Origin: Desulfoarculaceae bacterium
GTDB lineage: Bacteria > Desulfobacterota > Desulfobulbia > Desulfobulbales > Desulfocapsaceae
NCBI GenBank assembly: GCA_019429465.1
Contig: JAHYIV010000004.1
Span: 62,001 to 126,000 of the forward strand
Length of the DNA stretch: 64,000 nt
Direction of reading: 5' to 3'
Position 1 is the first letter of the stretch; each line of letters opens with the position of its first letter. The notes beneath the pieces are model-generated. The model saw only the letters and a list, made by a program, of their open reading frames with translations. It made no database searches and was not told the origin of the DNA. Position numbers and translations under genes: made by a program. Below are positions 28,873 through 38,740 of the stretch, piece after piece.

Positions 28873-31076
28873 TAAACAGCCGACTCCATCTCCAGCGCCG
28901 GATGTCCTTTTTCCTTGAGGAATTTGTAGATCTCCTCTTCGGTGGTCCCCTGCTCTTCGGTCGCAATCATGTCATAGAGCTCAGGCATGCCGATATTCTT
29001 ACAGACCTCTTGCAGTTTTTCACTGATCTCTTCCTTGAGCATCTTGGGCATCCATACCACCCGTTTGAGTCCGCCCTCGGCCTTGAACAGCTTATTGCTG
29101 GTCATATAATGCTTGCTGACGCCCATGAATCCAGGCGTCTGCATGCCGCCGCCGGCCATGCCGGCGAGACTGGTAAACTTCATGCCCGACGGGGTCATTC
29201 CCAAAAAGTCGCGACTTACCACCATGATGCCGTTACAGGTGGGCAGCATGGCGGCAATGGCCTCAAAACAGCCACAGGCGGTCATCGGGTTGTTCATCAG
29301 GGAATAGCAGCTGACCTCGGGAACTGCTCCACGGGAGGCCTGATTGACAAACTCGTTAATGCCGGCATAAAAGCCATTATCAGGGTCAATGCATTCACCC
29401 TTCTCCACAGGCTGGTTAGGGCCGGTGGGATTGATCTGATAGGAGGCCTTGCCGTCCAGCCAGTTGTAGGCACCACACATACCGATCCGTTCGGGGGTGA
29501 TAATACAGACATGACTCGGAGCAAAGGACTGACACAGGGTACAGGAATAGAACACATCCTCGGTCTCATCGGTCATGGCCCCCAGACGCAGATCACGCTC
29601 GGTATAGACAGAAGAAGCCAGATCCATGACCTCCCGTACCTTCTCCTCGACGGTGTAGAGTTTCACCTGGATCTTGTCGACAATGGCGCCAAACTCCTGA
29701 TGCAGCTTGCCATGGAGAACAACGCCGATATGTTTGAAGGAAAAGCCCTTTTCCACAGCCGACTTACTGATCCGTACCCACATGATATTGCGCTGGCCCA
29801 TGTGCATGATGCCCTGGATATAGTTGGTCAGATGATGAAACTGACGCTCCAGGATCGGCTCAAAATCGGACTGCATCTCCCGCCCGGCCACCTCGACCAG
29901 GATCCCTAATGGCAGATTCTGCCCCTGCTCGATATCACAGATATCAGGGCCTTCGAGGGTGACCAGGCCATCCTCAATCTCGTCCATATTTTTAGAGATA
30001 AGGACCTCAACGCCGGGAGTCCGGCCGCCGCCGCACTCCATGAACAGCTCATCCTTGCGCACCCGTTCACCCTCAAAGGCAGGACCAAAGGCCATGGGAA
30101 TATCGATTTTGGTAATATTCACCTTCAGGCCGCGCACCTCGATGGCCTTCTGGACGATCTCGTCATGGGGGATATTGGAGACCACATGCTCGTAGGTACA
30201 GATGCCGGATGGCAGCACTTCGGGGATATCATAATCGGAGATGGTCGGGAAGCCCCAGTTGATGGCGCCGGCGGCATTGGCATACCACTCGTCACTGACC
30301 GGGCCGAAGGCCATGACAAAGGCAAAGGTCCGGTCCTTATTGTAGAGCAGATTGCCCTTGTAATCACCGGGCTTGATGCCGCCAAAGGCCATGGCCACAC
30401 GGCAGGCAAAACCGATGGCAAAGACCGCCGTGGTATAGCTCTGGCCGAAGGGTACCAGTCGGGTATTCCAGCCCACCTGCACATTATTTTTCACCAGCAG
30501 ATCAGGCATGGTCAGACCACCCGTCTGATCATGCATGAAGATATAGAGATTCTTTTCCTGCAGCTCGAGGGCAATCCTGGAGGCCACTTCCGGGTCGGCC
30601 GGGGTTCCCATGATGGCGGCAAAGCCCGGGGCCGTGCCGTCAACAAACTCAACCCCGCGTTTCCGGAAGATGACGTCATCGGCCGCGCCCAGCCAGATGT
30701 TGTCGGCAGTGGGATCCTCGGTCTTGGTGTAATAGTCGGGCGTATTCAGATAACGGATGGCCTCATACATCTCCTCGGCAAAAAAGGTGGCCATACCAGC
30801 GTCAAGTGCCGGCGCCAGATAGGGCAGCCAGATATCACCGGTAACCACCGGCGGCATCAGCTTGTGGCACTCCTGAAAGATATCCTTCATATCCCCCAGT
30901 TTTTCCACCTTGGCGCCCAGCATGCTGTAAATAACCGGCAGATAATAGGCGGTGTTGGGAAAGGAAACCTCATGATCAGCGCCATATTTCTTCAGCGCCT
31001 CTTCATAGCTCTCCTCGGCCATATCTATAATTTTCCGGGCCCCACGAATGGCAGCGGAACAGATGATCTTCGACAT
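28872..31076 (-). CDS. acsB: acetyl-CoA synthase (CO-methylating) subunit
   Basis: 734 residues, near the 729 of Moorella AcsB. The A-cluster cysteines are in the right pattern: CTLCQSFAPSHVC then C after IGM (spacing 3, 9, 10) and the later CGC motif (MTACGCFEA). These bind the [4Fe-4S]-Ni-Ni centre that condenses CO, a methyl group from the corrinoid protein and CoA into acetyl-CoA. A GGGAG site precedes the ATG. The gene lies between the MetF-AcsD fusion (62 bp upstream) and acsC. Confidence 0.97.
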   Translation of the reverse strand: MSKIICSAAIRGARKIIDMAEESYEEALKKYGADHEVSFPNTAYYLPVIYSMLGAKVEKLGDMKDIFQECHKLMPPVVTGDIWLPYLAPALDAGMATFFAEEMYEAIRYLNTPDYYTKTEDPTADNIWLGAADDVIFRKRGVEFVDGTAPGFAAIMGTPADPEVASRIALELQEKNLYIFMHDQTGGLTMPDLLVKNNVQVGWNTRLVPFGQSYTTAVFAIGFACRVAMAFGGIKPGDYKGNLLYNKDRTFAFVMAFGPVSDEWYANAAGAINWGFPTISDYDIPEVLPSGICTYEHVVSNIPHDEIVQKAIEVRGLKVNITKIDIPMAFGPAFEGERVRKDELFMECGGGRTPGVEVLISKNMDEIEDGLVTLEGPDICDIEQGQNLPLGILVEVAGREMQSDFEPILERQFHHLTNYIQGIMHMGQRNIMWVRISKSAVEKGFSFKHIGVVLHGKLHQEFGAIVDKIQVKLYTVEEKVREVMDLASSVYTERDLRLGAMTDETEDVFYSCTLCQSFAPSHVCIITPERIGMCGAYNWLDGKASYQINPTGPNQPVEKGECIDPDNGFYAGINEFVNQASRGAVPEVSCYSLMNNPMTACGCFEAIAAMLPTCNGIMVVSRDFLGMTPSGMKFTSLAGMAGGGMQTPGFMGVSKHYMTSNKLFKAEGGLKRVVWMPKMLKEEISEKLQEVCKNIGMPELYDMIATEEQGTTEEEIYKFLKEKGHPALEMESAV

Positions 31077-31138
31077 AATATAAACTCCCTTAATTGTATC
31101 CCTGTTATCAGCTAGCAGCTCTCACGTATCAGCTGGAA

Positions 31139-33856
31139 TCAGCTCATCAAACCATTAATCAAGGCCTTGGTCATGGCCACCGCCTTGGGATGACGCATGA
31201 TCAGAACATCACCTCCGGCCATAAGCATACAGCTGGCAGTCAGCGCCTCCATCATGATCCCCCGGGTCTCCTGGTCGCCGATCATGGTATCTGTAGGCAG
31301 CTTGGTCTCTTTGGCCTTCCACACCTCACGACCGAGATTACAGATAAAGGGTACCTGCAGTTTTTCATCCTGCTGGATAAGGGCTGCCATACGGATACGT
31401 TCCATGACCGAATAACTATACTCAATTCCATAACCAAGGGCGCCGATAGAAGGATCCATCAGCACGGTATCAAGGGATACTCCAAGGTTCTGGAGGAGGA
31501 TATTCAACTGCTTGGCCAGGTTGACGTCAATGGGAGAGGCCGCGACAATACTATGCTGAAAGGCCATGGCCGTGGCGCCGACGGTTCGATAATTGGCATC
31601 CTCAAGTGGGGCAAGACACACCTTCTTGTTGCCGATAACAGAGGTCAGTCCGCGCAGTGTTTCGGTATCCTTTTCATTATTACCGCATCCCCAGACAATA
31701 ATCGGCACCTCGACCGCTTCGATGACCTGGGCGGCAATCTTGGCAGCATCGTCGGCAGATCGGTTCATGCCGTTGGGATCGGTGGAGACCAGTGAGATAT
31801 TGATGGCCTCGGCGCCATACTCCTTGATGCATTTCTGGGCCCAGGCCACCGGATTATCCATGACATCGGTGAAGTGGCGGGCCAGGGTCTCGGGCCAGTC
31901 ATCAGGACGGGAGTCAAGGACGTCCATGGCAATCAGGGCCTTATGGGGCTGATTGCCTTCAAAGAGATGGAACGGCATGGAGGCGGCGCCGCCGACGGTA
32001 ACGGTATGAACGCCATTACCGAGCACGGTCTCGCGGATGACCCCGGTATACTTTTCCTTATAGGATTTCTCATCAACCTTGCCGGCACGCTCGGCAAGGG
32101 TCGTCTTCTCAAGAGTCAAGGGGGCCACTCCAAAATCGGTGGAGGCGGCCGGGGTTGCGACCTGAGTTGTGACCTCGGCAGCGGCTTTTGCCTTTGCCTC
32201 TTCTTCGGCCCTGGCCTTGGTGGCTTCTGCGGCAGCCTTTGCCTCAACATCAGCCTTTATTTTTGCTTCTGCCGCAGCCTTTTCCCGGGCGGCCTGTTGG
32301 GCCGTTTCCTGCGCCTTGGCCTGTTCAGCAGCCTCTGCCGCGGCCTTGGCTTCAGCTTCCGCCTTTACCTTGGCTTCAGCCACTGCCCTGGCGGCATCTT
32401 CCGCTGCCGTATCAACTTTTACGGGAGGTGCAGGTGCAGCTAAAGGGGCAGAAGGCGTATCAACTTTCGTGGCAGGTGCAGTTACAGCTGCAGGCGCAGC
32501 AGCCACAGCTGCCTTTTGCGGCTCACGATTGAGAATGGCATGGGCACCGGCAAAACTGGTAATGGCCGCAAACTGCTCATCGGACAGGCCATAGGCCTTT
32601 TTCAGGGCGGACAGCCCTTGATTCATGGCCTCCAAGGCCATGATACGCTCTTTTTCATTCATCTCATGCTCTCCTGCGTCATCTATTGTGCCCGTAGGCC
32701 CAGTTGTTCCAGTCGTCTTCGTATCAGCCGCAACTACCTTATCGCCGGCAGCAGCAACCGGGGTTGCTGCCTGAGCCTTCACCATCAACGCTTCCGCCTC
32801 TCTGCGGGCAGTGGCCACAATCGCTTCCGCTTCCGCTCTGGCCTTGACAAGTACCTTCTCCATATCCACAGCCTGAACCTGGATGGATTCCCGAGTCTCT
32901 GCAACAGGAGCCAAAGTATCGGCCATAGCCTCGCCAAAGATAGAGGGACGAGGCAGCAGGTCGGCCCGTTTGAGGATCTCCGGCACCGCGCTTTCCCACT
33001 CAATGGCCATGACATGGACACCGGCCACGCCCTTTATCTCCTTGACCTGCCGGATGATATCAACACAGATGTTGATCCCTTCCTCCTGCTTGTCCCTGGC
33101 ATCCTGCATCCGCCGGATCACCTCGTCGGGCACATCCATGCCGGGCACGGAACTCTTCATATAGCGGGCCATGCCGAGCGACTTGGGGGGAGTGACGCCG
33201 GCCAGAATATAGACCTTTTCATCAAGGCCGAGATCCCGAACCATCTCCATGAAGCGGGCAAATCTTTCAACATTATAGATGATCTGGGTCTGGATAAAAT
33301 CGGCGCCGGCGCCCACCTTTTTCCCCAGACGTACCGCCCGGTATTCAAAGGGATTGGCAAAGGGGTTGGCGGCAGCGCCGAGGAAGAGACGGGGCTCATT
33401 GCCCTTGATCTCTTCTCCGCACTGAAATTGTTTCTCATCCCGCATGGTCTTGACCATGCCCAGCATCTGGATGGAGTCCATATCAAAGACCCCTTTTGAC
33501 CCGGGATGATTACCGAATTTCTGATGATCACCGGTCAGGCAGAGCAGATTCTTCAGCCCCAGGGCCTGGGCACCCAGGATATCCGACTGCATGGAGATCC
33601 GATTGCGGTCGCGGCAGGTCATCTGGATCACCGGCTCAACCCCTTCACCCAGGGTAATCAGACCCGCGGCAATGGAGGACATGCGGACGATTGCCGTCTG
33701 GCAGTCGGTGATATTGACCGCATCCACATGCCCCTTCAGCAGGCGCGCCTTTTCCCGCACCACTTCAGGGTTCCCGTTTTTAGGAGGCCCTAGTTCACCT
33801 GTGACCGCGAACTCGCCTGCCCTCAACACCCTTTCAAGATTACTCCCCGATTTCAT
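31139..33856 (-). CDS. fusion of methylenetetrahydrofolate reductase (MetF) and corrinoid protein small subunit (AcsD)
   Basis: 905 residues in one uninterrupted frame. Residues 1-311 are a MetF TIM barrel (ITDCQTA, CLTGDH, GAAANPFANP, FIQTQIIYN, ILAGVTP). Residues 312-575 are a linker rich in Ala/Lys/Glu with long helical runs, and a small helical island at about 399-447 (MNEKERIMALEAMNQGL...). Residues 576-905 are AcsD/CdhD (SMPFHLFEGNQP, WAQKCIKEYGAEAINI, STDPNG, MDPSIGALGYGIEYSYS). MetF makes methyl-THF and AcsD helps bind the methyl-corrinoid, so consecutive steps are tethered, missing only the AcsE methyltransferase. GAGGAG precedes the ATG. MetV is not present. Confidence 0.92.
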   Translation of the reverse strand: MKSGSNLERVLRAGEFAVTGELGPPKNGNPEVVREKARLLKGHVDAVNITDCQTAIVRMSSIAAGLITLGEGVEPVIQMTCRDRNRISMQSDILGAQALGLKNLLCLTGDHQKFGNHPGSKGVFDMDSIQMLGMVKTMRDEKQFQCGEEIKGNEPRLFLGAAANPFANPFEYRAVRLGKKVGAGADFIQTQIIYNVERFARFMEMVRDLGLDEKVYILAGVTPPKSLGMARYMKSSVPGMDVPDEVIRRMQDARDKQEEGINICVDIIRQVKEIKGVAGVHVMAIEWESAVPEILKRADLLPRPSIFGEAMADTLAPVAETRESIQVQAVDMEKVLVKARAEAEAIVATARREAEALMVKAQAATPVAAAGDKVVAADTKTTGTTGPTGTIDDAGEHEMNEKERIMALEAMNQGLSALKKAYGLSDEQFAAITSFAGAHAILNREPQKAAVAAAPAAVTAPATKVDTPSAPLAAPAPPVKVDTAAEDAARAVAEAKVKAEAEAKAAAEAAEQAKAQETAQQAAREKAAAEAKIKADVEAKAAAEATKARAEEEAKAKAAAEVTTQVATPAASTDFGVAPLTLEKTTLAERAGKVDEKSYKEKYTGVIRETVLGNGVHTVTVGGAASMPFHLFEGNQPHKALIAMDVLDSRPDDWPETLARHFTDVMDNPVAWAQKCIKEYGAEAINISLVSTDPNGMNRSADDAAKIAAQVIEAVEVPIIVWGCGNNEKDTETLRGLTSVIGNKKVCLAPLEDANYRTVGATAMAFQHSIVAASPIDVNLAKQLNILLQNLGVSLDTVLMDPSIGALGYGIEYSYSVMERIRMAALIQQDEKLQVPFICNLGREVWKAKETKLPTDTMIGDQETRGIMMEALTASCMLMAGGDVLIMRHPKAVAMTKALINGLMS

Positions 33857-33875
33857 CGGACGCGCTCCTCTTTCA

Positions 33876-33915
33876 TTCGTAATTCTTAATTCTTAATTCT
33901 TAATTCGTAATTCAA
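33876..33915. repeat. short tandem ATTCTTA/ATTCGTA repeat
   Basis: About five units of a 7-bp AT-rich repeat (AATTCTT/AATTCGT) in the 61-bp gap between cooS and the metF-acsD gene. It may affect translation spacing through AT-richness. No gene. Confidence 0.7.
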
Positions 33916-33917
33916 TA

Positions 33918-35909
33918 TTATTTCTGCCCGCAGCCAACGCCTGGAATACCAGCATGACCGGTGGTCAGGTCCCGCCGCATCCCCATATCAAAGAGGACAC
34001 GATCCTGTTTCTTGTTGATACCCAAGGCCTCACGCTTCTCATCAATGGCCTTGATCATCTTATGGGCCAATTTGACAGGGTCTTCTTCGTAATCCCAGCA
34101 GGCCCCATATTCTTCCTTCATTCCCTCAAGGAGATACTTGTTAAAGGCCTTGGCGCCGGTAACCGGCAGGTTCTGGAACACGACATTGGCGCCGCTGGCC
34201 ACAAAATACTGACCAATGGCCACCGCCTTTTCACTCATCCACAAAGGGGCCGTACCACAGGCCGGCAGATCCCCGATGGACTCACCCAGACCTCCCTCTT
34301 TCACCATCTCGGACAGGGCGATGAGCAGTCGGCTGTTATCAACGCATGATCCCACATGAAGCACCGGCGGCATACCAACGGTCTCGCAGACCTCGGCCAG
34401 ACCCGCCCCGCAGTACTCAGCCGCGGCCTCGGGCCGCATCAGCCCTCTTCTGCCCAGGGCCTGAGCCGCACAGCCGGTGGCCAGGATCAGGACATTATTC
34501 TTCAGCAGTTCAACGGCAATCTTGAAGTGAACGTCATCGGCATATTTATAATGCTCGCAACCGACCATCGCCGCCACGCCCTTGATCCGGCCATTGATAA
34601 TATTGTCGTTCAGCGGCCGGTAGCTCTGGCGGAAACGTCCACCCAGCATGTAGTTGATGGTTTCATGGCTGAAACCGACCACCACATCTATCTTCTGATC
34701 GACAGGGATATAATAGTCACCCCGTTTTTTAAAGTTATTGATGGCCTTGATCAGGATTTTTTTGGCCGAACCCATGGCATCATGTTCTTCAAACTGGATA
34801 TGAATGGCGTCAGGCATCTTGGCCCGATAATTGGTGGTGATAATATCCGTATGTTTGCCCTTGACGATCTGGGCCACAGACGGCATGACACACTGGACAT
34901 CAACCACCATGGCCTCGACCGCGCCGGTGGCCAGCACCATCTCCTGCTGGATAAAGCTGCCGGCGACAGGGATGCCGCGCCGCATGAGGATCTCATTGCC
35001 GGTACAACAGACCCCGGCCAGATTGAGTCCCTTGGCCCCCACCTTTTTGACCAGGGCCAGGATCTCCGCATCCTCGGCGGCCAGACAGAGCGCCTCGGCC
35101 AGCAGCGGCTCATGACCATGGACGGTGACATTGACATGATCACCCTTCAGCACCCCGAGGTCAACAATGGCGCGCCGGGGCACGGGGGTGCCGAACATGA
35201 TATCGGTGAGTTCCGTCGAGAGCATGGATGCACCCCAGCCGTCCGCCAAAGCGCAGCGGGAACTCTGGAGCATGATATTACGGTATTCCTGATCGACACC
35301 CATATGGGTCCGATGCATGGTCTCCACCACCTCGCGGTCAATGCCGCGCGGCTCAACACCCAGTTTTTCCCAGATCGCCTGCTGTTTTTTAGGCGCCCGT
35401 TTGATCATGGTCAGCAAACCATCCTGCTGACCAAACTCGGCCAGGGCCTTATTACCGAGTTCGAGGGCGATCTCGTTCTTGTCGCGTCCCTCCGTAACAA
35501 TGCCGAAGACCTCGGCCATGACATGCAGCTTCTGCACATCCTTGATCTCATGCGGCGTTTCACCCTTGGCCGTGGCGATAAAGCCACGCACCATCTCCCG
35601 GGCATGATCAGCATGGGCGGCAGTACCGGCCGCGATGATCCTGGCGAAATTCCTGGCGGTCACGGTATCAGCCGTGGCCCCGCAGACACCCACCATGGAG
35701 TCAACACCATCAATGATCTGACAGGGTCCCATATTGCACACCTTGCAGCAGGTGCCGCTGGAGCCGAAAAGGCAGGATGACATGCCCCGGCTGTCAATGC
35801 GGTCATAGGCAGTGCGTACCTGTTTGGCCAGATCCTGATTCAACAGATCCTTGGTCGAGGCGCCGGTAATCGTATTACAGGAGCTGCATCCGTTTCTCTC
35901 ATCACTCAT
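33918..35909 (-). CDS. cooS: anaerobic Ni-CO dehydrogenase catalytic subunit
   Basis: 663 residues. N-terminal Cys motifs for the D and B clusters (CSSCNT, CLFGSSGTCCKVCNMGPCQ) and C-cluster ligands are recognisable: HGHEPLL, GVCCTGNE, GCEHYK, ATGCAAQALGRRG and HVGSCVDNSR. It reduces CO2 to CO for acetyl-CoA synthase (AcsA/CooS beta subunit), or oxidises CO. Being in an operon with acsB, it is best read as the AcsA form. A GGAGGAAA ribosome site is present. No cooC Ni-insertion gene is found in the window. Confidence 0.96.
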   Translation of the reverse strand: MSDERNGCSSCNTITGASTKDLLNQDLAKQVRTAYDRIDSRGMSSCLFGSSGTCCKVCNMGPCQIIDGVDSMVGVCGATADTVTARNFARIIAAGTAAHADHAREMVRGFIATAKGETPHEIKDVQKLHVMAEVFGIVTEGRDKNEIALELGNKALAEFGQQDGLLTMIKRAPKKQQAIWEKLGVEPRGIDREVVETMHRTHMGVDQEYRNIMLQSSRCALADGWGASMLSTELTDIMFGTPVPRRAIVDLGVLKGDHVNVTVHGHEPLLAEALCLAAEDAEILALVKKVGAKGLNLAGVCCTGNEILMRRGIPVAGSFIQQEMVLATGAVEAMVVDVQCVMPSVAQIVKGKHTDIITTNYRAKMPDAIHIQFEEHDAMGSAKKILIKAINNFKKRGDYYIPVDQKIDVVVGFSHETINYMLGGRFRQSYRPLNDNIINGRIKGVAAMVGCEHYKYADDVHFKIAVELLKNNVLILATGCAAQALGRRGLMRPEAAAEYCGAGLAEVCETVGMPPVLHVGSCVDNSRLLIALSEMVKEGGLGESIGDLPACGTAPLWMSEKAVAIGQYFVASGANVVFQNLPVTGAKAFNKYLLEGMKEEYGACWDYEEDPVKLAHKMIKAIDEKREALGINKKQDRVLFDMGMRRDLTTGHAGIPGVGCGQK

Positions 35910-35963
35910 CGTGTTTCCTCCAGAATAAATCGTATGGGAACGATAACTCGTATTGTAACAATG

Positions 35964-36122
35964 TTGATGGCGTCGTAAAAAGTCGCCAACTGCTTCGTTG
36001 CTGCAAATTATCTCGTCACTGCGGCGTACTCAAGTACGCCTCATTCCTCGAAATTTGCGCGCCTCGCATTTGACGCTTTTTACTTAGCCATCCCAGAAAT
36101 TGAGTTTTTACGAAACCATCAA
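35964..36122 (-). repeat. foldback (MITE-like) repeat family A, copy 2 (inverted)
   Basis: A 159-bp copy in reverse orientation relative to 7258 and 63413, filling the gap between cooS and folD. Ends are TTGATGGCGTCGTAAAAA and its near-complement TTTTTACGAAACCATCAA. Confidence 0.95.
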
Positions 36123-36129
36123 TGTTGTA

Positions 36130-37017
36130 TCAGATAAGCCTTGCAGCTATCCTGGCCGCCTGCACCGTATTCTTCATCAGCATGGTAATGGTCATGGGAC
36201 CGACACCACCGGGAACCGGAGTAATGTAGGAGGCCTTCTCTTTCACCGCCTCAAAATCAACATCACCGGCCAGGATCGCCTTGCCGGACTCGGTCACGCC
36301 GATACGATTGACCCCGACATCGATGATGACCACCCCCTCTTTCACCATATCGGCGGTGATCATCTTGGGTACGCCGACCGCGGCAATGAGGATATCGGCA
36401 CGCCGACAATGGGCCGCCATGTCCTTGGTGCGGGTATGACAGAGGGTGACCGTGGCATTGCCGCCGGCACGTTTCTGCAGCATCAGGTTGGCAATAGGCT
36501 TGCCCACGATGTTACTGCGGCCGACCACCACCACCTCGGCGCCGCTGGTCTCCACCCCGCTGCGCACCAGGAGCTCGAGGATGCCATGGGGAGTGCAGGG
36601 CAGAAAGCACTGCTCGCCCAGCACCATCTTGCCGACGTTTACCGGATGAAAACCATCCACATCCTTGTCCGGGTTGATGGCATAAAGGACATTGGCCTCA
36701 TTGATGTGCTTGGGCAGGGGAAGCTGCACCAGGATGCCGTGGATCTTGGGATCGTTATTATATTTAGCAACCAGGGCCAGCAGATCGGCCTCACTGGTGT
36801 CCGCGGGAAGAGTGTCCTGCTCGGAATGGATTCCGAGGGCATGGGCCGTCTTGTTTTTGGCCGCCACATAGGACTGAGATGCGGGATCCTCGCCTACCAG
36901 AATAGTGACCAGGCCGGGGGTGATCCCGTGTTTCTCTACCAGCTCGGCCACCTCAACCTTCAACTCTTCACGGATCGCCTTGGCCACCTCAGTCCCGCTT
37001 ATGATCTTTGCACTCAT
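36130..37017 (-). CDS. folD: bifunctional methylene-THF dehydrogenase/methenyl-THF cyclohydrolase
   Basis: 295 residues. FolD motifs are clear: SYVAAKNKTAHALGI (catalytic Lys region), GRSNIVGKPIANLM (NADP site) and PVPGGVGPMT near the C-terminus. It links formyl/methenyl-THF to methylene-THF, feeding the MetF domain encoded two genes downstream. GAGG precedes the ATG. Placement at the head of the cooS cluster suggests a dedicated C1 role besides general biosynthesis. Confidence 0.97.
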   Translation of the reverse strand: MSAKIISGTEVAKAIREELKVEVAELVEKHGITPGLVTILVGEDPASQSYVAAKNKTAHALGIHSEQDTLPADTSEADLLALVAKYNNDPKIHGILVQLPLPKHINEANVLYAINPDKDVDGFHPVNVGKMVLGEQCFLPCTPHGILELLVRSGVETSGAEVVVVGRSNIVGKPIANLMLQKRAGGNATVTLCHTRTKDMAAHCRRADILIAAVGVPKMITADMVKEGVVIIDVGVNRIGVTESGKAILAGDVDFEAVKEKASYITPVPGGVGPMTITMLMKNTVQAARIAARLI

Positions 37018-37256
37018 CTCAATTCCTCATTGCTTAAAACACAGTCTTGTTTAATATATTTCCAAGTATTCTTTTGTCCAGTCTCACCACATTCTATTGA
37101 TGTAGTAAAATTCATGAAACTAACTGGTTTCATCTTTTTTTTCAAGAAAGTATTCCCTTGCTATTCATTTTTTTTTACCTATTTATCAATTATTTTGAAT
37201 TCAGGAGATACTCCCTCTCATTTTTTCCTTGATGGTCGGGGTCAAAACGATGATAC

Positions 37257-37420
37257 TTAGGAGCCGTTACGAAATAACATGGCCATTTATTTCGATTTCG
37301 TAACACAGGCCAGGGATGGCCCAGTGTCGCAAGCGCCATGGACGGCGTAGGAGCGACCGGCTCCTTATGCCGCTCCCGGCGCTTAGATGGCCACGTTATT
37401 TTTTTACAGCGGCTCAGTGC
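37257..37420 (+). repeat. repeat family B, copy 2
   Basis: Second 164-bp member (see 26836-26999), same strand, about 10.4 kb away. It lies between folD and the AI-2E transporter. The 5' extension of that transporter's frame runs into this repeat, which is why I start the gene further in. Confidence 0.85.
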
Positions 37421-37500
37421 TGCACATCAACTGCAAGTCACCTTTTTTTCTTTTGCTGTACCAGCGGCATAAAAACTCAACCATCCGCATCCCAGAGACC

Positions 37501-38646
37501 ATGGCCACTTCAAAATTTGCCAATAAAACCGTCCTGCTTCTCTTTGTCGTCGGGATCTCCGCCATTTTTCTGTCTATAGTGCATCAATTTCTCATAACTA
37601 TTTTCATGGCTTCGCTGTTTTCGGCACTGCTCAGCCCTCTCTATCACCGACTTCTTCTCATGCTGAAAGGAAGAGAAAACACGGCCTCGCTGCTGACCAT
37701 CCTCATCGTCGTCTGCCTGGTCCTTCTGCCTCTTGCTGCCCTTATGAGTATTGTCGTGTCTCAGGCCATCCATGTCAGTGAATCCGTCAGCCCCTGGATT
37801 GAGCAATTTATTGAGCAACCCACCCTTGCCTCTGATTTCCTGCGCCGGCTACCCTTCTACGAGCAGGTCATTCCCCATCGGGACATGATCTTCCAGAACA
37901 TAGGACGCCTGGTGGACAACACCACAACCCTGCTCATCAATTCGCTCTCTACGATCACCAAGGTGACATTAAACGCGGCCATCATGTCCATCATCATGCT
38001 CTACACCATGTTTTATTTTCTCATTGATGGGAAAAAGCTGCTGTACAAGATCCTCTACTACATCCCTCTGGAAAACAAAGATGAACAGCAGCTGCTGCAA
38101 CGCTTCACCTCTGTTACCAGGGCCACCATCAAGGGTACACTGATCATCGGCATCATCCAGGGCACCCTGTGCGGCCTGGGATTCGCCCTGGCCGGTATTC
38201 CCAGCCCGGTGTTCTGGGGCTGCCTCATGGCGGTTGCTTCCATTATCCCCAGCATAGGGACGGCCATTGTCTGGGGTCCGGCCCTCCTGATCCTGATCCT
38301 CAGCAAGGACATCGCCGGGGCCATCACCATTGGTGTCTCCTGCGGCCTGATCGCCGGCAATGCCGACAACCTGGTCCGCCCGAGACTGGTGGGAAAAGAC
38401 ACCGAAATGCACGACCTCTTCATCCTCTTTTCCACCTTTGGCGGCATCTCCATGTTCGGCATCATCGGCATCATCATCGGCCCGATCAGCGCTGCCCTCT
38501 TTGTCACCATCTGGGAGATCTACGGTGAATCCTTCAAGGAATACCTGCCCGCGGTCCGCTTCGAAATAAGAGCAGATCCCCGGCCAGCAGTCCCTGATGA
38601 AAAATCTACCAGCCCTGGCGGCGACAGCTCAGACCAGGACGCATAA
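37501..38646 (+). CDS. AI-2E family transporter (UPF0118/PerM-like)
   Basis: 381 residues from the ATG at 37501 (MATSKFANKTV). An upstream ATG at 37387 in the same frame lies in repeat B and lacks family likeness. About eight hydrophobic segments, with the family's conserved central motif (RATIKGTLIIGIIQGTLCGLGF) and GIIGIIIGPISAA near the C-terminus. Family members move small solutes or act as Na+/H+ antiporters; the substrate here is unknown. The acidic tail (residues 355-381) is unconserved. Confidence 0.88.
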   Translation: MATSKFANKTVLLLFVVGISAIFLSIVHQFLITIFMASLFSALLSPLYHRLLLMLKGRENTASLLTILIVVCLVLLPLAALMSIVVSQAIHVSESVSPWIEQFIEQPTLASDFLRRLPFYEQVIPHRDMIFQNIGRLVDNTTTLLINSLSTITKVTLNAAIMSIIMLYTMFYFLIDGKKLLYKILYYIPLENKDEQQLLQRFTSVTRATIKGTLIIGIIQGTLCGLGFALAGIPSPVFWGCLMAVASIIPSIGTAIVWGPALLILILSKDIAGAITIGVSCGLIAGNADNLVRPRLVGKDTEMHDLFILFSTFGGISMFGIIGIIIGPISAALFVTIWEIYGESFKEYLPAVRFEIRADPRPAVPDEKSTSPGGDSSDQDA

Positions 38647-38740
38647 CTGCCCATTGCCTTCAACCTTGACAAAGTTTTTTTTACCAAATAAAAATCAGGG
38701 CAATTATCGATAACCCGAGAAACCATCGAGAAAAAAAACC

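Noticed and set aside
34356-35780. Long plus-strand frame (474 codons) opposite cooS
   Set aside because: It is the complement of a strongly conserved CODH gene; no ribosome site and no family likeness. Similar long antisense frames at 25711-26856, 30165-31115 and 53189-54583 (minus) were rejected for the same reason.
37387-37500. Upstream extension of the AI-2E transporter
   Set aside because: It is translated from repeat B and has no likeness to the family; ATG 37501 gives the normal length.
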